Assembly (NCBI GenBank): GCA_029239755.1
Contig: JARBUI010000002.1
Location: forward strand, 1-64,000
DNA length: 64,000 nt
Source: Clostridia bacterium
GTDB lineage: Bacteria; Bacillota; Clostridia; Lachnospirales; Cellulosilyticaceae
Reading direction: 5' to 3'
The notes beneath the pieces are model-generated. The model was not told the origin of the DNA and did no database searches. It saw nothing but the letters and a program-made list of their open reading frames with translations. Positions within the stretch are counted from its first letter, which is position 1, and each line of letters opens with the position of its first letter. The translations under genes and the position numbers were made by a program. Of the stretch, positions 27,144 to 36,068 are shown piece by piece.

Positions 27144-29183
27144 TCTAATAGGACACGCTCCGCCGGCACATTCTGACGTTTCAAGTTCGTGTTCCTCTCC
27201 ATGCTCATATTTAGTTAAAAGACTCGCATTAAAAGATACCATGCTGTTAATTCTATCTTTGTACTCCTCTTTTGATATTGTCTCATAAGGTAATAGAGGA
27301 TAATAACTATCCTCAAGAGATAAGAAAGTAATACCGATTACGCTATCCCAATTTTGATATACCCATGCCTCCACGTCCTCCCATTCATTAGCTCTAACTG
27401 ATACTGTGATACTGGCGTTATGATCTACGTAGCACTCCATAAACATTTTATAAATTTCTAGTTGCTCGATAGCTGATACGTCGTATTTAGTTTTACCGTC
27501 AGGAGCTTTAACAGGGAACTCGATAACTAGCGTCGTCGCAGTCTCTATCGTCTGCCCGTTCTCGGGATGAACTGGATAGCCAAGCTCTTTACATACTTTT
27601 ACTAGTGCGTCGTCTGCGTTTATTCTGATACGGCGAACATAATAAGGCGCATGACTAAAATGTAGCCCGCTTGATACTGTGGGGAGTAGCGAGAGAGTTC
27701 CCTCGGGTTTTATGGTTGTAATAAGCAGCGATTTATTTAATCCTAACTCCTCCGCTATCCTATCCGCTGACAATCTCGCCACGTCTCGAAGCTCACGTAG
27801 CAGAGCTCTTTGTTCTTTGTTAGATAATCCGAGAGCATTAATCCCGTCTTGATAGCCTGTTAAAGATACCCCTAGCAGTCTGTCTCTTTTTAGCTGCTTA
27901 TCCCATTCGGGAAGCTCAAGCTCTACAAGAGTCATCCTATAGGACGCTCTCGCATTAAGATATTGAGCATTTAAAAGCTTCTTTCTGTCGAGTTCTCCAT
28001 CCTTAACGAATGCCATAAGGTTAAGCGTTACAAGATTACAAGTTTGTCTATCATCAAGAAGCACCTCTCCACATGGGTTCGTACCTTTAAAATTAGGATT
28101 CCTACGTTCTGCCTCACGACCATTATAAAAAGCAGGCTCACCGCTAAACCTCATTTGCTCAAACTGCCAAGACCAAAATTTACGTTTAGGCTTTTCAAAA
28201 TGAATAATAGTATTGTTAGATAGTGTCCTATGGATAATATCAAGATTAGGAACCCAATTCCCCATGGAGTCCTGCGAGTAAAGGCCATTTTTTGCTTTTA
28301 TACATTCCTCGTCATTAGCGTCAATTAACCCGATTTCTGCGGAGCGTCTAACGCCTCCCACTACGACATTCTCTGCGATAATATTCGCAAAATCTAGCAT
28401 ATCTATAGCTCGTACTTTTCCGTAATCTTCCCTCCCGAGTCTTGTTTTTAATACCTTATCAAACTTTAAAAACATATTTTTTAAGCTATCGTGTCCCGAC
28501 GCTGTCCCTCCGAACCGCGCTAATCTTTCACCTCTAGGTCTAACGCTATCGTAGTCTATAACAATCTCTAAAACATGTCTGTATTCTGATCTTGTAATAA
28601 TGTCAAAGAATAATTTTAGAGCTTGAGTCCATCCCTCTTTAGAGTCCCCTACATGAATAATTGCTTGAGCGTTTTTGTGCGTAAATGTAAGCGCTGTCGC
28701 CTCTAATCTTTCCGATTTTTGTTTTGCGCTGTATGCTTTATGAGTGAGCACTACATATCTAATTTTAGGGAGATATTTTACGTCCTTCTCAAGAGCCCTA
28801 AATCCTGCGCCTGTTCCTACCATGAGCGCATAGAATAACTCTTTTAATTTATCGAATGAGTCTAGGACTACTAAACTACAGTTGAAGTTTGCAAGTGCAT
28901 GGTCGTTGACCGCAGGCGTTCCGCCTATCCAAAAAGTACGACCGCTTAAGAATGTACGTAGATTGTATATATTATCGAAAAGCTCCTCTGCCTCGGATAT
29001 CGTTGTGTTTGGATCTAAACTGCAATTATATTCAACCGCTCTTTGTACAGTCTCAAGCCATGTTTCGCGTCTACCTTTTTCTGCCAACCATCTGCTATAA
29101 GTACGATAATACACAAAGCTACCGAGCGGAGCCATAACCTCACTATTTTTGTATCTGCTTAAAAATTCCTTTGTAAGTAACAT
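27141..29183 (-). CDS. nrdJ: Adenosylcobalamin-dependent ribonucleoside-triphosphate reductase (monomeric class II)
   Basis: A 680-residue protein like the monomeric RTPR of lactobacilli: N-terminal FVYYRTYSRWL, an FNCSLVVLDSFD segment with the first redox Cys near residue 106, NPCGEVLLDDRQTCNL near 366 with the radical Cys and Glu, and the C-terminal redox pair ECAGGACPIR. It makes dNTPs from NTPs without oxygen, using B12. The host or its surroundings must supply cobalamin. Single-gene operon with its own motif copy D and terminator. Confidence 0.9.
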   Translation of the reverse strand: MLLTKEFLSRYKNSEVMAPLGSFVYYRTYSRWLAEKGRRETWLETVQRAVEYNCSLDPNTTISEAEELFDNIYNLRTFLSGRTFWIGGTPAVNDHALANFNCSLVVLDSFDKLKELFYALMVGTGAGFRALEKDVKYLPKIRYVVLTHKAYSAKQKSERLEATALTFTHKNAQAIIHVGDSKEGWTQALKLFFDIITRSEYRHVLEIVIDYDSVRPRGERLARFGGTASGHDSLKNMFLKFDKVLKTRLGREDYGKVRAIDMLDFANIIAENVVVGGVRRSAEIGLIDANDEECIKAKNGLYSQDSMGNWVPNLDIIHRTLSNNTIIHFEKPKRKFWSWQFEQMRFSGEPAFYNGREAERRNPNFKGTNPCGEVLLDDRQTCNLVTLNLMAFVKDGELDRKKLLNAQYLNARASYRMTLVELELPEWDKQLKRDRLLGVSLTGYQDGINALGLSNKEQRALLRELRDVARLSADRIAEELGLNKSLLITTIKPEGTLSLLPTVSSGLHFSHAPYYVRRIRINADDALVKVCKELGYPVHPENGQTIETATTLVIEFPVKAPDGKTKYDVSAIEQLEIYKMFMECYVDHNASITVSVRANEWEDVEAWVYQNWDSVIGITFLSLEDSYYPLLPYETISKEEYKDRINSMVSFNASLLTKYEHGEEHELETSECAGGACPIR

Positions 29184-29221
29184 TGACTTACCTCCTGTGT
29201 GTTTAAGTCTGAGACATTAGC

Positions 29222-29257
29222 CTCACTTATTTAGTAAAAAAACTGGAGGTTGTTACA
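29222..29257 (-). promoter_or_regulatory. Early motif copy D (reductase)
   Basis: Minus strand: TGTAACA, 14 nt, TACTAAATAAGTGAG, ending 38 nt before the nrdJ start. It is the copy with most change in the last block (AAGTGAG instead of ACTTGAG). Confidence 0.72.
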
Positions 29258-29373
29258 CAAAAAATTATTTTTTTGCAGTGAATAAGTATCTGCTTGTTTA
29301 TGGATAGGCTAAAAAAAGTAATTGTAGAAAGGGTATACTACTTTGATAGGCTTCCTAATAAAACTTTCTATAT

Positions 29374-29405
29374 AAAAAGCGAGAGTTTTTATGCTCCCGC
29401 TTTTT
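29374..29405. terminator. Bidirectional terminator upstream of nrdJ
   Basis: AAAAAGCGAGAG (29374-29385) pairs with CTCCCGCTTTTT (29394-29405) with one wobble pair. It isolates the reductase unit from the genes to its right. Confidence 0.8.
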
Positions 29406-29410
29406 ATACT

Positions 29411-29500
29411 ACTTTTTTTTATCACACTCTTTTACGTGAAATAAACAATGCCTAGCTATAGCGGCGTTTTGTAATCGTTACCATAATCATGTGCTCCTCT
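29411..29500 (-). pseudogene. Remnant of the 3' end of the RuvC-like gene
   Basis: The minus strand reads DYGNDYKTPL, stop, LGIVYFT, stop, KSVIKK, which aligns with NYANDDESDAVAVGIVYLMQKGIIKK at the end of the RuvC-like gene at 30360. The nucleotides also align (ATAAACAATGCCTA against ATAAACGATGCCTA). Two in-frame stops and a lost codon show decay. It flanks the exported-protein gene on the side opposite the intact gene. Confidence 0.65.
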
Positions 29501-29627
29501 GAAGGGGATAAATCACGCCAGTTACCGTGTGTCTATTATGAAGATATAGTTTTCAAATGCAAAAAACAATGGCATATGTTAGTAATAAACTTGAGATATA
29601 TTGAAAAGTATAGTGCTTATTAAACTA

Positions 29628-30164
29628 TCAATTTTCAAGTAGGAATTCTAATGTATTAAGTGTATCAATCCCAGCTATTCTAGCGCGAAAATATTCATCT
29701 AACAATCTAATTCGCAGTATATTAGGAGAAGTAGTCGTTAACACACTTAAAGAATATAAGCCATTTTTAACAAGATTCAGAGAGTTTAAAAGAAGTAACA
29801 CCTGTACATTTTGATCACCAATAAGTGCAACTGTTCCCAGATAATCCGAAATATTTGAATTAAGTTCTTCTATTCTCCTATTAATAACTCCAATAGTATT
29901 TCTAAGCCTTTGTTCAAATTCAGGAGGATTAACTTGAGCAAATTGTGCTATATCGTATACTTGGCTCTGTATTGTTCTTATTTCATTAATGAATTGCCGA
30001 ATAATTCTTGTATGTTCAGCAGGAGTGGGATAAACAGGATCAGTAGGTTCAGCTACTTGGGGAGTTATTGGTGGAGAAGTGGCACTTATTGGCACTGAAC
30101 CAAATATCACGGCAGTAGATAAAATAATAGATACTAATGTTTTGGATTTAACTAGATATTTCAT
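29628..30164 (-). CDS. Exported protein, probable lysogenic-conversion (moron) gene
   Basis: A 178-residue protein with a signal peptide (KYLVKSKTLVSIILSTAVIFG, cleavage likely after ISA near residue 30), a Pro-rich stretch, then helices (IIRQFINEIRTIQSQVYDIA). No family recognised. ATG 30164 follows GAGGTGCGAA; the longer frame to 30212 has no site. Its DNA is more AT-rich than the phage genes around it, and non-coding gaps flank it. It may be expressed in the lysogen. Confidence 0.65.
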   Translation of the reverse strand: MKYLVKSKTLVSIILSTAVIFGSVPISATSPPITPQVAEPTDPVYPTPAEHTRIIRQFINEIRTIQSQVYDIAQFAQVNPPEFEQRLRNTIGVINRRIEELNSNISDYLGTVALIGDQNVQVLLLLNSLNLVKNGLYSLSVLTTTSPNILRIRLLDEYFRARIAGIDTLNTLEFLLEN

Positions 30165-30359
30165 TTCGCACCTCAAATTATCTGTAGAATTTGATATACC
30201 TAAAGTATTCATTACAGTAAATATTATTGCCCTCTTACAATTATTATATTAAAAATCTTTAGTAAGCCTTACTCTATCCAACCCAATAGAATAGATACCA
30301 TTCATACTTTAATTTGCTATTTCAGAATCTATTGCTATAAAATCAAATTCCATTAAGTT

Positions 30360-30851
30360 TTATGCAGCTTTTTTAATTATCCCTTTTTGCATGAGATAAA
30401 CGATGCCTACAGCCACAGCATCGCTCTCGTCGTCGTTGGCGTAGTTCTGTTCCCCTACATAAGCATAGAGTTCGTCTGCTACTGCATCTTTGCTCGAAAA
30501 TCCGTAGCCCGCGAGTATCTTTTTAATCGTTGTCGGTGGTATCTCCTCGACCGTAAGTCCCGTCTCTTTATGAGCGAGTAAGTCCGATATTCCTACGACT
30601 TTAAATAGTGTTTGTGTCGTTTGCGCGTACCTTGAAAAACCTTTCTCTCTCACAATCTCCGTAATAGGGTACGTCTTGAGTATCCGATTAAGCTCATCAT
30701 ATATAAAGGAAAGTCGCTCCCCGTGAGGAGCTTTTGACCTCTTTTTATTGTTAACGTGTGATTTGCAAACTAACTTTACTTTTCCTTTGTTGTCATACTC
30801 CAATACCGCAAAAGCGGGAGAGGACAGCGATAAGTCCATAGATAAAACCAT
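30360..30851 (-). CDS. RuvC-like Holliday-junction resolvase
   Basis: A 163-residue RNase-H-fold protein: MVLSMDLSLSSPAFAVLEYD carries the first catalytic Asp (residue 5), EIVREKGF the Glu, and the C-terminal DDESDAVAVG the final Asp pair. It resolves branched DNA before packaging. GAGGGGGG precedes ATG 30851; the longer frame to 30908 overlaps the upstream membrane gene. Part of the polymerase operon. Confidence 0.8.
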   Translation of the reverse strand: MVLSMDLSLSSPAFAVLEYDNKGKVKLVCKSHVNNKKRSKAPHGERLSFIYDELNRILKTYPITEIVREKGFSRYAQTTQTLFKVVGISDLLAHKETGLTVEEIPPTTIKKILAGYGFSSKDAVADELYAYVGEQNYANDDESDAVAVGIVYLMQKGIIKKAA

Positions 30852-30865
30852 CTTAACCCCCCTCT

Positions 30866-31066
30866 CTATTGATGTCTTTTGGCTTTTAATATCTGCTTGA
30901 GCGCCCACCTAAACAAAATAATTGCTAGAAAACACGTCCCGAAACCTATAGCGTAACCAAACGCATGCAGTACCAACATTAACAAAAAAGGTACTATAAC
31001 CGTAGGAAATAGATAAATAACAAGTAGTATTAAAACTGCAATTACTGTAATCATAACGTTCCTCAT
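30866..31066 (-). CDS. Small membrane protein
   Basis: A 66-residue protein with two hydrophobic segments (VMITVIAVLILLVIYLF and VLHAFGYAIGFGTCFLAIIL) and a basic tail (KQILKAKRHQ). Function unknown. Its ATG overlaps the TAA of the Cas4-like gene (TAATG), so translation is coupled. The ribosome-binding site GAGGAGG lies 8-13 nt upstream. Confidence 0.65.
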   Translation of the reverse strand: MRNVMITVIAVLILLVIYLFPTVIVPFLLMLVLHAFGYAIGFGTCFLAIILFRWALKQILKAKRHQ

Positions 31067-31983
31067 TATGCGATATCCTCCTCTTGTTTGCTGCATACCG
31101 TTTTATAAGGACAAAATAGGCATTTATCAAAATCTCCCGCAGGAGTTTCATTCTCTTTTACGGCCTTTGCAATCTTACTAAATTTGTTAAGCAGCGCATT
31201 TCTATCATCCTCTGTTACCTTAAGGTAAAATGTTCTAAAGTCGAGTTTTGCGTCTGCCCCTTTGTTCCAGTTATCTTTTGCTAATGACTCATACATGAGA
31301 ATAAACTCGTCCATTCCAAATAGGATTGAATAGGCGACACATTGTTCTTTGTGGGAATCCTGTGCGTCTTTCATTTTAAAGTTTCCTACTGCTCCGATAG
31401 TGGTAGACTTTGTTTTAAACTCAAAGCCAACTTTAGAACCATCTTTCGTATACCATAGAACCCCGTCCATCATCCCCAGTAAAGCGAACTCTATCCCGTT
31501 ATGCTTTAGCGTCTTGCAAGTTTGGAGGTTCTTTTCCCACGCTGGGAGACCGTTATTCATCCTTGCAACCTTAAAGCTCGGATCTTTTAAAAGATATTCT
31601 GCGTATAGTAAATCAGTCTGTACCGCCTCATGAATTGCGCTCGCGTTTCTAGTCCAACGTCTTTGAAACGGGTACATAGTTTGTATATCTTGGGGGGCTT
31701 TAATTGCTTTATAATAGAGTTCTCTTTCACATTTAGAGGCACCCGATGGACTAAATCTAACCAACCCTTTTGGCACGTCAGCCCATACACCAATCTGTGA
31801 AACCTCATACTCTTTCTGTCTTAAAAGTAACTCCTCTATATTTTTTACAGGGTAATAGTCTATCTCGTGAAGTTGGCTAAAATGTTTATATATCGCTCCC
31901 GATAATTCAAAACCTCTAACGTCAATATCTCCTAATACTTGAGCCTTGAGAGCTTTTGCCCCCTCTTTATTAACTAAACTCAT
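31066..31983 (-). CDS. PD-(D/E)XK exonuclease, Cas4/RecB type
   Basis: A 305-residue protein with FSPSGASKCERELYY near residue 72 (first Cys of the cluster), the nuclease core VGFEFKTKS near residue 183, and a C-terminal CLFCPYKTVC, which with the upstream Cys forms a 4Fe-4S cluster as in Cas4 and AddB. It is likely a phage recombination or replication exonuclease. It lies between polymerase and RuvC-like genes. Confidence 0.8.
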   Translation of the reverse strand: MSLVNKEGAKALKAQVLGDIDVRGFELSGAIYKHFSQLHEIDYYPVKNIEELLLRQKEYEVSQIGVWADVPKGLVRFSPSGASKCERELYYKAIKAPQDIQTMYPFQRRWTRNASAIHEAVQTDLLYAEYLLKDPSFKVARMNNGLPAWEKNLQTCKTLKHNGIEFALLGMMDGVLWYTKDGSKVGFEFKTKSTTIGAVGNFKMKDAQDSHKEQCVAYSILFGMDEFILMYESLAKDNWNKGADAKLDFRTFYLKVTEDDRNALLNKFSKIAKAVKENETPAGDFDKCLFCPYKTVCSKQEEDIA

Positions 31984-32021
31984 GATAATGTCTCCTCTCG
32001 GGTTCTGTTTTAAGTGTCAAT

Positions 32022-34319
32022 TTATGCTACAAGCTCGAACGCCCTACGTCCTGCTCCATTTTCTAACCATGTTCTTTTAGGAATACCCTCGCCCCATCTT
32101 ATAGACACCTCAGTATCAACTTTATAAGGAACCTCAAGCGGGATAGTGTTCATCATTATGTGCTCGATTTCTGCTATCTCCTCCGCTGCTACAGTCTCGG
32201 GAACCTCTATCAAAATTTCATCGTGTACTGTAGCGAGTAGTTTCCACTCGTCACCCTTTTTCTCTAACCATTCACAAACGCCAATCATAGCGAGTTTCAT
32301 AATGTCAGCGCTTGAACCCTGTATAACGGCGTTTACACTCTGTCTTGCGACTCTGTTATAATCCTTTGCGATATCCCCATACTCACGCTTTAGCGCAAAC
32401 GGTAGTTTAGTTTTCCATACCGAGCCCTCTAGCACTTTGCCAAGTGCTTTTTCTACCTTTTCCGATACTGCCCTATACCTCTGTACCGTGTTTTTATGGC
32501 CTATAAATCTACGTTTACGCCCGTAAAGCGTTTCTACATAACCAATATTGTCCGCCATTTTGTTAGTAGTGTCGATGAATTCTTTAACCTTTGGATAGGA
32601 CTCGTAAAAGTCAGCGATAAATTCATCCGCCTCCTCTACAGTAATATCAAGCTGCCCTGCAAGGGTAAAGTTAGAGGTTCCATACATTACGGCGAGTAAT
32701 CCTGTTTTCATCATCTTTCTATATTTGCTACCGTCTCCGCACTCCTCAATGGGCTTTTTAAATACCTTGCTCGCTAGGGTAGCATAAAGGTCTTTCCCGT
32801 CCTTGTACGGATAGCGGAGCTCCTCGTCTCCTGATATATGAGCAAGTACCCTCGGCTCAATCTGCGAGTAATCAATACCGATTATGAGTTTACCGTCAGG
32901 AGCTATGATAATCTTCCGAGCGTCATAAGGTAAGTTTTGGAGGTTCGGTTCACGACTTGCAAAGCGCCCCGTAACTGTTGCCGTTTGGTTAAATTGACCG
33001 TGGAGTCTGCGGTCTCTTTTGTGTACCTTTAACGGTAAAGGGTCTATATAGGTTGATAGAAGTTTGTTAAGCTCTCGATATTTGAGGAGAGTTGCTATTC
33101 CATTATGTTTTGTTTTAAGGATTTCTAGCGTGTCTGCGTCTACGCTCCTTTTATTGGATACGTCGGGGAGACCGAGCTCGTCGTAGAGCTTTTCTGCTAA
33201 CTGCTGATTACTGTTAATATTGATACTCCCGAAATAATAAAGGAGTTTAGACTCTAATTCTCTTACCTCTTTTGTTAACTTATCTCCGTAAGTTTTGGCG
33301 TAGTTTTGGTCTATCAAAAATCCGTTCTTTTCCATTTCAATACATACGTTAGTTATCTTTTGCTCAATGTCAAAGTAGAGTCTTTTTAACTGCGGAACCC
33401 GATGCATCTGGTCGAGCTGCCATTTATAAAACTGATAACATAGGTGTGTATCTTTACATGCGTAAATGTGCCCTATATCTAGCGGAGTTCCCTCAAACCC
33501 TCCGCGACCGAAAAGTTCTTCGTAAGTTGACGACTTATCATCAAAGCCGAAGTGCTTACCATATTTTGTGGCGAGCTTTTTAAGTGCGTAGCTCATTTCG
33601 TTCTCGTTAAGCAGCGTCATTCCGACCATAGTATCAAAGTGAATACCTCGAAGAATTACGCCATCATTACGCAGGATATGAGCGTCAAACTTTGCATTGT
33701 GGAGGATTTTTTTTAATCTCCTATTCTCAAGGTGAGACTTGATTTTCTTGAATACAAAACCTTTCGAGAGTTGCTTCTCTCCTGTTGTGTGTCCATAAGG
33801 GATATAACAATGCACATCTGCTTTTGGCAGCGTCATGGACATTCCAACGGTGTAATCATTGTCGAAGTTAACACCTGTTGTTTCCGTATCGAAGCCGATT
33901 TCATCCTCATAATTTAATAGGTTAAGAATTTCGCAAAAATCCTGCTCCTCTACAATTAAGCGGTAGTTATCGGGCTTTTCTGCTATCATTTTCGCGATAG
34001 TTGCCTCTTTGCGTAACTCTCGGAGCGTAGCGTATAGCTTTAGAGCATGAGTCTTTGTGAACTTATCAAGCGACTCGACATAGGTTCCCATTTCTCCTTT
34101 TTCTACCGCCTCTTTGACCGCGATCAATCTCTCACTGTCTAGGTCTGATAGCTTAGTTTTTAAAATGGCTTTCTTTTCTGTTCCTGTATGGCTCTTGTAA
34201 CCCTTTTCCCATATCTCGCCCCAAGTGGGAATATACTTTGCAGCTTTCCTTTGTGCGTCTTTGACTCTTTGTTCTTTTTCCCTTTCGTCCTCCTGTGGCA
34301 AATTAATCTTAATTTCCAT
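32022..34319 (-). CDS. Family A DNA polymerase with 3'-5' exonuclease
   Basis: A 765-residue protein of the Pol I type. The 3'-5' exonuclease has IGFDTETTGVNFD near 142 and HNAKFDAHIL near 210; the polymerase has motif A GIDYSQIEPRVLAHISGDE near 485, motif B KMMKTGLLAVMYGTSNF near 535, and motif C ATVHDEILIEVP near 700. No 5' nuclease domain, as in T7-like replicative enzymes. ATG 34319 follows AAAGGAG; it is the phage replicase. Confidence 0.95.
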   Translation of the reverse strand: MEIKINLPQEDEREKEQRVKDAQRKAAKYIPTWGEIWEKGYKSHTGTEKKAILKTKLSDLDSERLIAVKEAVEKGEMGTYVESLDKFTKTHALKLYATLRELRKEATIAKMIAEKPDNYRLIVEEQDFCEILNLLNYEDEIGFDTETTGVNFDNDYTVGMSMTLPKADVHCYIPYGHTTGEKQLSKGFVFKKIKSHLENRRLKKILHNAKFDAHILRNDGVILRGIHFDTMVGMTLLNENEMSYALKKLATKYGKHFGFDDKSSTYEELFGRGGFEGTPLDIGHIYACKDTHLCYQFYKWQLDQMHRVPQLKRLYFDIEQKITNVCIEMEKNGFLIDQNYAKTYGDKLTKEVRELESKLLYYFGSININSNQQLAEKLYDELGLPDVSNKRSVDADTLEILKTKHNGIATLLKYRELNKLLSTYIDPLPLKVHKRDRRLHGQFNQTATVTGRFASREPNLQNLPYDARKIIIAPDGKLIIGIDYSQIEPRVLAHISGDEELRYPYKDGKDLYATLASKVFKKPIEECGDGSKYRKMMKTGLLAVMYGTSNFTLAGQLDITVEEADEFIADFYESYPKVKEFIDTTNKMADNIGYVETLYGRKRRFIGHKNTVQRYRAVSEKVEKALGKVLEGSVWKTKLPFALKREYGDIAKDYNRVARQSVNAVIQGSSADIMKLAMIGVCEWLEKKGDEWKLLATVHDEILIEVPETVAAEEIAEIEHIMMNTIPLEVPYKVDTEVSIRWGEGIPKRTWLENGAGRRAFELVA

Positions 34320-34334
34320 TGATTCAGCTCCTTT

Positions 34335-34369
34335 CAAGTATTTAGTAAAACTTGATAGGGTTTGTTACA
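34335..34369 (-). promoter_or_regulatory. Early motif copy E (polymerase operon)
   Basis: Minus strand: TGTAACA, 15 nt, TACTAAATACTTGAA. Its end runs straight into the ribosome-binding site AAAGGAG, about 15 nt before the polymerase ATG. Such closeness fits a core promoter with a very short leader, not a distant operator. Confidence 0.78.
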
Positions 34370-34404
34370 TAAATTAAGAGAAAAAGTTTTAAATAAGCAA
34401 GCGC

Positions 34405-34435
34405 AAAAAAAATAGAGCCCTTTTTAAGAGCTCCT
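34405..34435 (-). terminator. Intrinsic terminator after the SSB-like gene
   Basis: GAGCTC and GGGCTC pair (one wobble) around TTAAAAA on the minus strand, followed by TA and T8. It lies about 40 nt after the stop codon. Confidence 0.7.
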
Positions 34436-34475
34436 CAATACGTTATTTGTGATTTAAGTTATTACTATATAATAA

Positions 34476-35177
34476 TTAAATTACGCTGATATCCTCGTCC
34501 TCGGTATCAATCGGCGTTCCGTTATCCTCTGCTGCCGAGTCGCTAATCATTACATCAAAGAACTGTGCTACTGGAAAGCCCGCATCTTTTAAACTCTTTA
34601 CTTGTCCCTCGTAGTCACGAGCTTGTAAAACTGCCTCATAGAATGAAACCTCTACCTCCTGACCATCGAACTTTTCAAAGCTCACTCTATCCTCGTCAGT
34701 TACCTTTTTCTCAGGAACTACTTTAAGAGAATAGGCCGTAGCTGTTTTTGTACCCTTACGACTGAATGTGAATACTGCCTCGCTAAAATCGTAGTCACTT
34801 GCGAGCTCCTCGATTTCTGCAATTAATGAGGTCGCTTGATTTTTTGATGCGTCGAATACCCTTAACTCTCCGCTCTTTAAATCCGAAAACGCGAATAAAT
34901 AACGCTTTTTAGCATATATTCTCTCGAACTCCTCTATTCCGCTTTTGCTTGCCTCACATAGAGCGCATTTCTTACCCTCGGGAGCAATACAAGGCTGCGT
35001 ATAAATGCCGAGGTTAAAATCTCCGTGCGCCTTATACTCTACGTAATCCTCTGCTGATAATAGTCTCACTTTAATTGAGTCTCCATCCTTGAGTTTAAGG
35101 AACACGTTTTTAAGGTCAACCTTTTTTGTCTCTGCTGATTTTCTCGCATCCTTACCTTTTGCTGTAATAATTGACAT
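34476..35177 (-). CDS. Single-stranded-DNA-binding-like protein
   Basis: A 233-residue protein with an OB-like beta-rich core (DSIKVRLLSAEDYVEYKAHG), a Cys pattern that may bind zinc (CIAPEGKKCALC near residue 63), and a strongly acidic C-terminal tail (EDNGTPIDTEDEDISVI). Acidic tail plus zinc resembles phage T4 gp32 and T7 gp2.5 in plan, not in clear sequence. It follows the sigma-like gene. The function is inferred from layout. Confidence 0.6.
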   Translation of the reverse strand: MSIITAKGKDARKSAETKKVDLKNVFLKLKDGDSIKVRLLSAEDYVEYKAHGDFNLGIYTQPCIAPEGKKCALCEASKSGIEEFERIYAKKRYLFAFSDLKSGELRVFDASKNQATSLIAEIEELASDYDFSEAVFTFSRKGTKTATAYSLKVVPEKKVTDEDRVSFEKFDGQEVEVSFYEAVLQARDYEGQVKSLKDAGFPVAQFFDVMISDSAAEDNGTPIDTEDEDISVI

Positions 35178-35251
35178 ATTATCATTCTCCTTAAGTTATA
35201 TTTAGGGTGTCTTTTAATGTCCTAACCTTTTTTGGACTATATAGGCAGCGG

Positions 35252-35917
35252 TTATACCGCGAATCCCCTTTCGTTAAGGAACTTTGAAAACAAGTCTTTT
35301 GCTCTTGAAACTCTTGTTCTTACGGTTCCGTAGCTTTCTGTTACATCTACATAAATGCTCAAGTATGCCTCTTTTTTAGCTTCTTTATCGTTGCTGTGCG
35401 TAAAGGTAGCCACAACTACCTCATACTCTCTCGGATACTCTTTTTTAAACTCCGCAAGGATTACGTTTAAGAGATTGCTTTTGAGCTCTCTTTCAATGTT
35501 TAATTCAACGTCGGAGGACTTGTCCTCTATTAAATCACCCATAAAGCCGCCCTCCTCACCGTCAAGCTCAAGATAAAGAGATAAATAGCCGTTTGTTGGA
35601 GAGTGTTTCTTGCTGCCTTGCTTTCTTATGATGTTATTAGTATCAAGTTTCGCTACGCCATAGTACCAATTATTAAAGTTGCCTTTGCCCGCTTCGTATG
35701 AGTCTATAGCTTTTAAGAGTGACTCGAAAGATATTATGCTTTCGATCTCGAAAGTATCTATAGAAAAGGCTCTCTGTTTATGCGTTACAACCTCTCGTAA
35801 TACTCCGAGTACAATAGGTCTTACAATATTTACTATCTCTGTGAATACTGCGTCGCTCTTTGTTGCTTTAAAGTCCTCTACCATTTGGTTCAATTGGATA
35901 ATTTTAATCGCTGTCAT
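35252..35917 (-). CDS. Sigma-70-like factor
   Basis: A 221-residue protein with a region-2-like segment (FEIESIISFESLLKAIDSYE, GNFNNWYYGVAKLDTNN) and a C-terminal region-4-like helix-turn-helix (YVDVTESYGTVRTRVSRAK). This is the layout of small alternative sigma factors. GGGGGAT lies upstream of ATG 35917; the TTG at 35947 is rejected. Its own gene carries motif copy F, which suggests autoregulation. It could direct polymerase to the seven motif copies; this is inference. Confidence 0.65.
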   Translation of the reverse strand: MTAIKIIQLNQMVEDFKATKSDAVFTEIVNIVRPIVLGVLREVVTHKQRAFSIDTFEIESIISFESLLKAIDSYEAGKGNFNNWYYGVAKLDTNNIIRKQGSKKHSPTNGYLSLYLELDGEEGGFMGDLIEDKSSDVELNIERELKSNLLNVILAEFKKEYPREYEVVVATFTHSNDKEAKKEAYLSIYVDVTESYGTVRTRVSRAKDLFSKFLNERGFAV

Positions 35918-35942
35918 AATTTTTAAATCCCCCTTTGATTTG

Positions 35943-35979
35943 CTCAAGTATTTAGTAAAGCGACCCCCTGTTTGTTACA
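35943..35979 (-). promoter_or_regulatory. Early motif copy F (sigma-like factor and SSB-like gene)
   Basis: Minus strand: TGTAACA, 15 nt, TACTAAATACTTGAG, ending about 25 nt before the sigma-like ATG. This places the sigma-like gene inside its candidate regulon. Confidence 0.76.
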
Positions 35980-36036
35980 TGGGTTTTGCTGTCACTTTTT
36001 GACATAACTAAATACAAGAGATTCAAAGGAAGGTAC

Positions 36037-36068
36037 AAAAAAAGCTCCTCAATCCGAAGATAAGGAGC
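36037..36068 (-). terminator. Intrinsic terminator at the left edge of the non-coding region
   Basis: GCTCCT and AGGAGC pair (36044-36049 with 36063-36068) around a 13-nt loop; on the minus strand a T7 run follows. No gene ends here, so it should terminate a non-coding minus-strand transcript. Confidence 0.8.

Noticed and set aside
30909..31151. 80-residue minus-strand frame overlapping the small membrane gene
   Set aside because: It overlaps both the Cas4-like gene and the membrane gene in another frame and has no ribosome-binding site; the 66-residue membrane gene fits better with coupled TAATG start.
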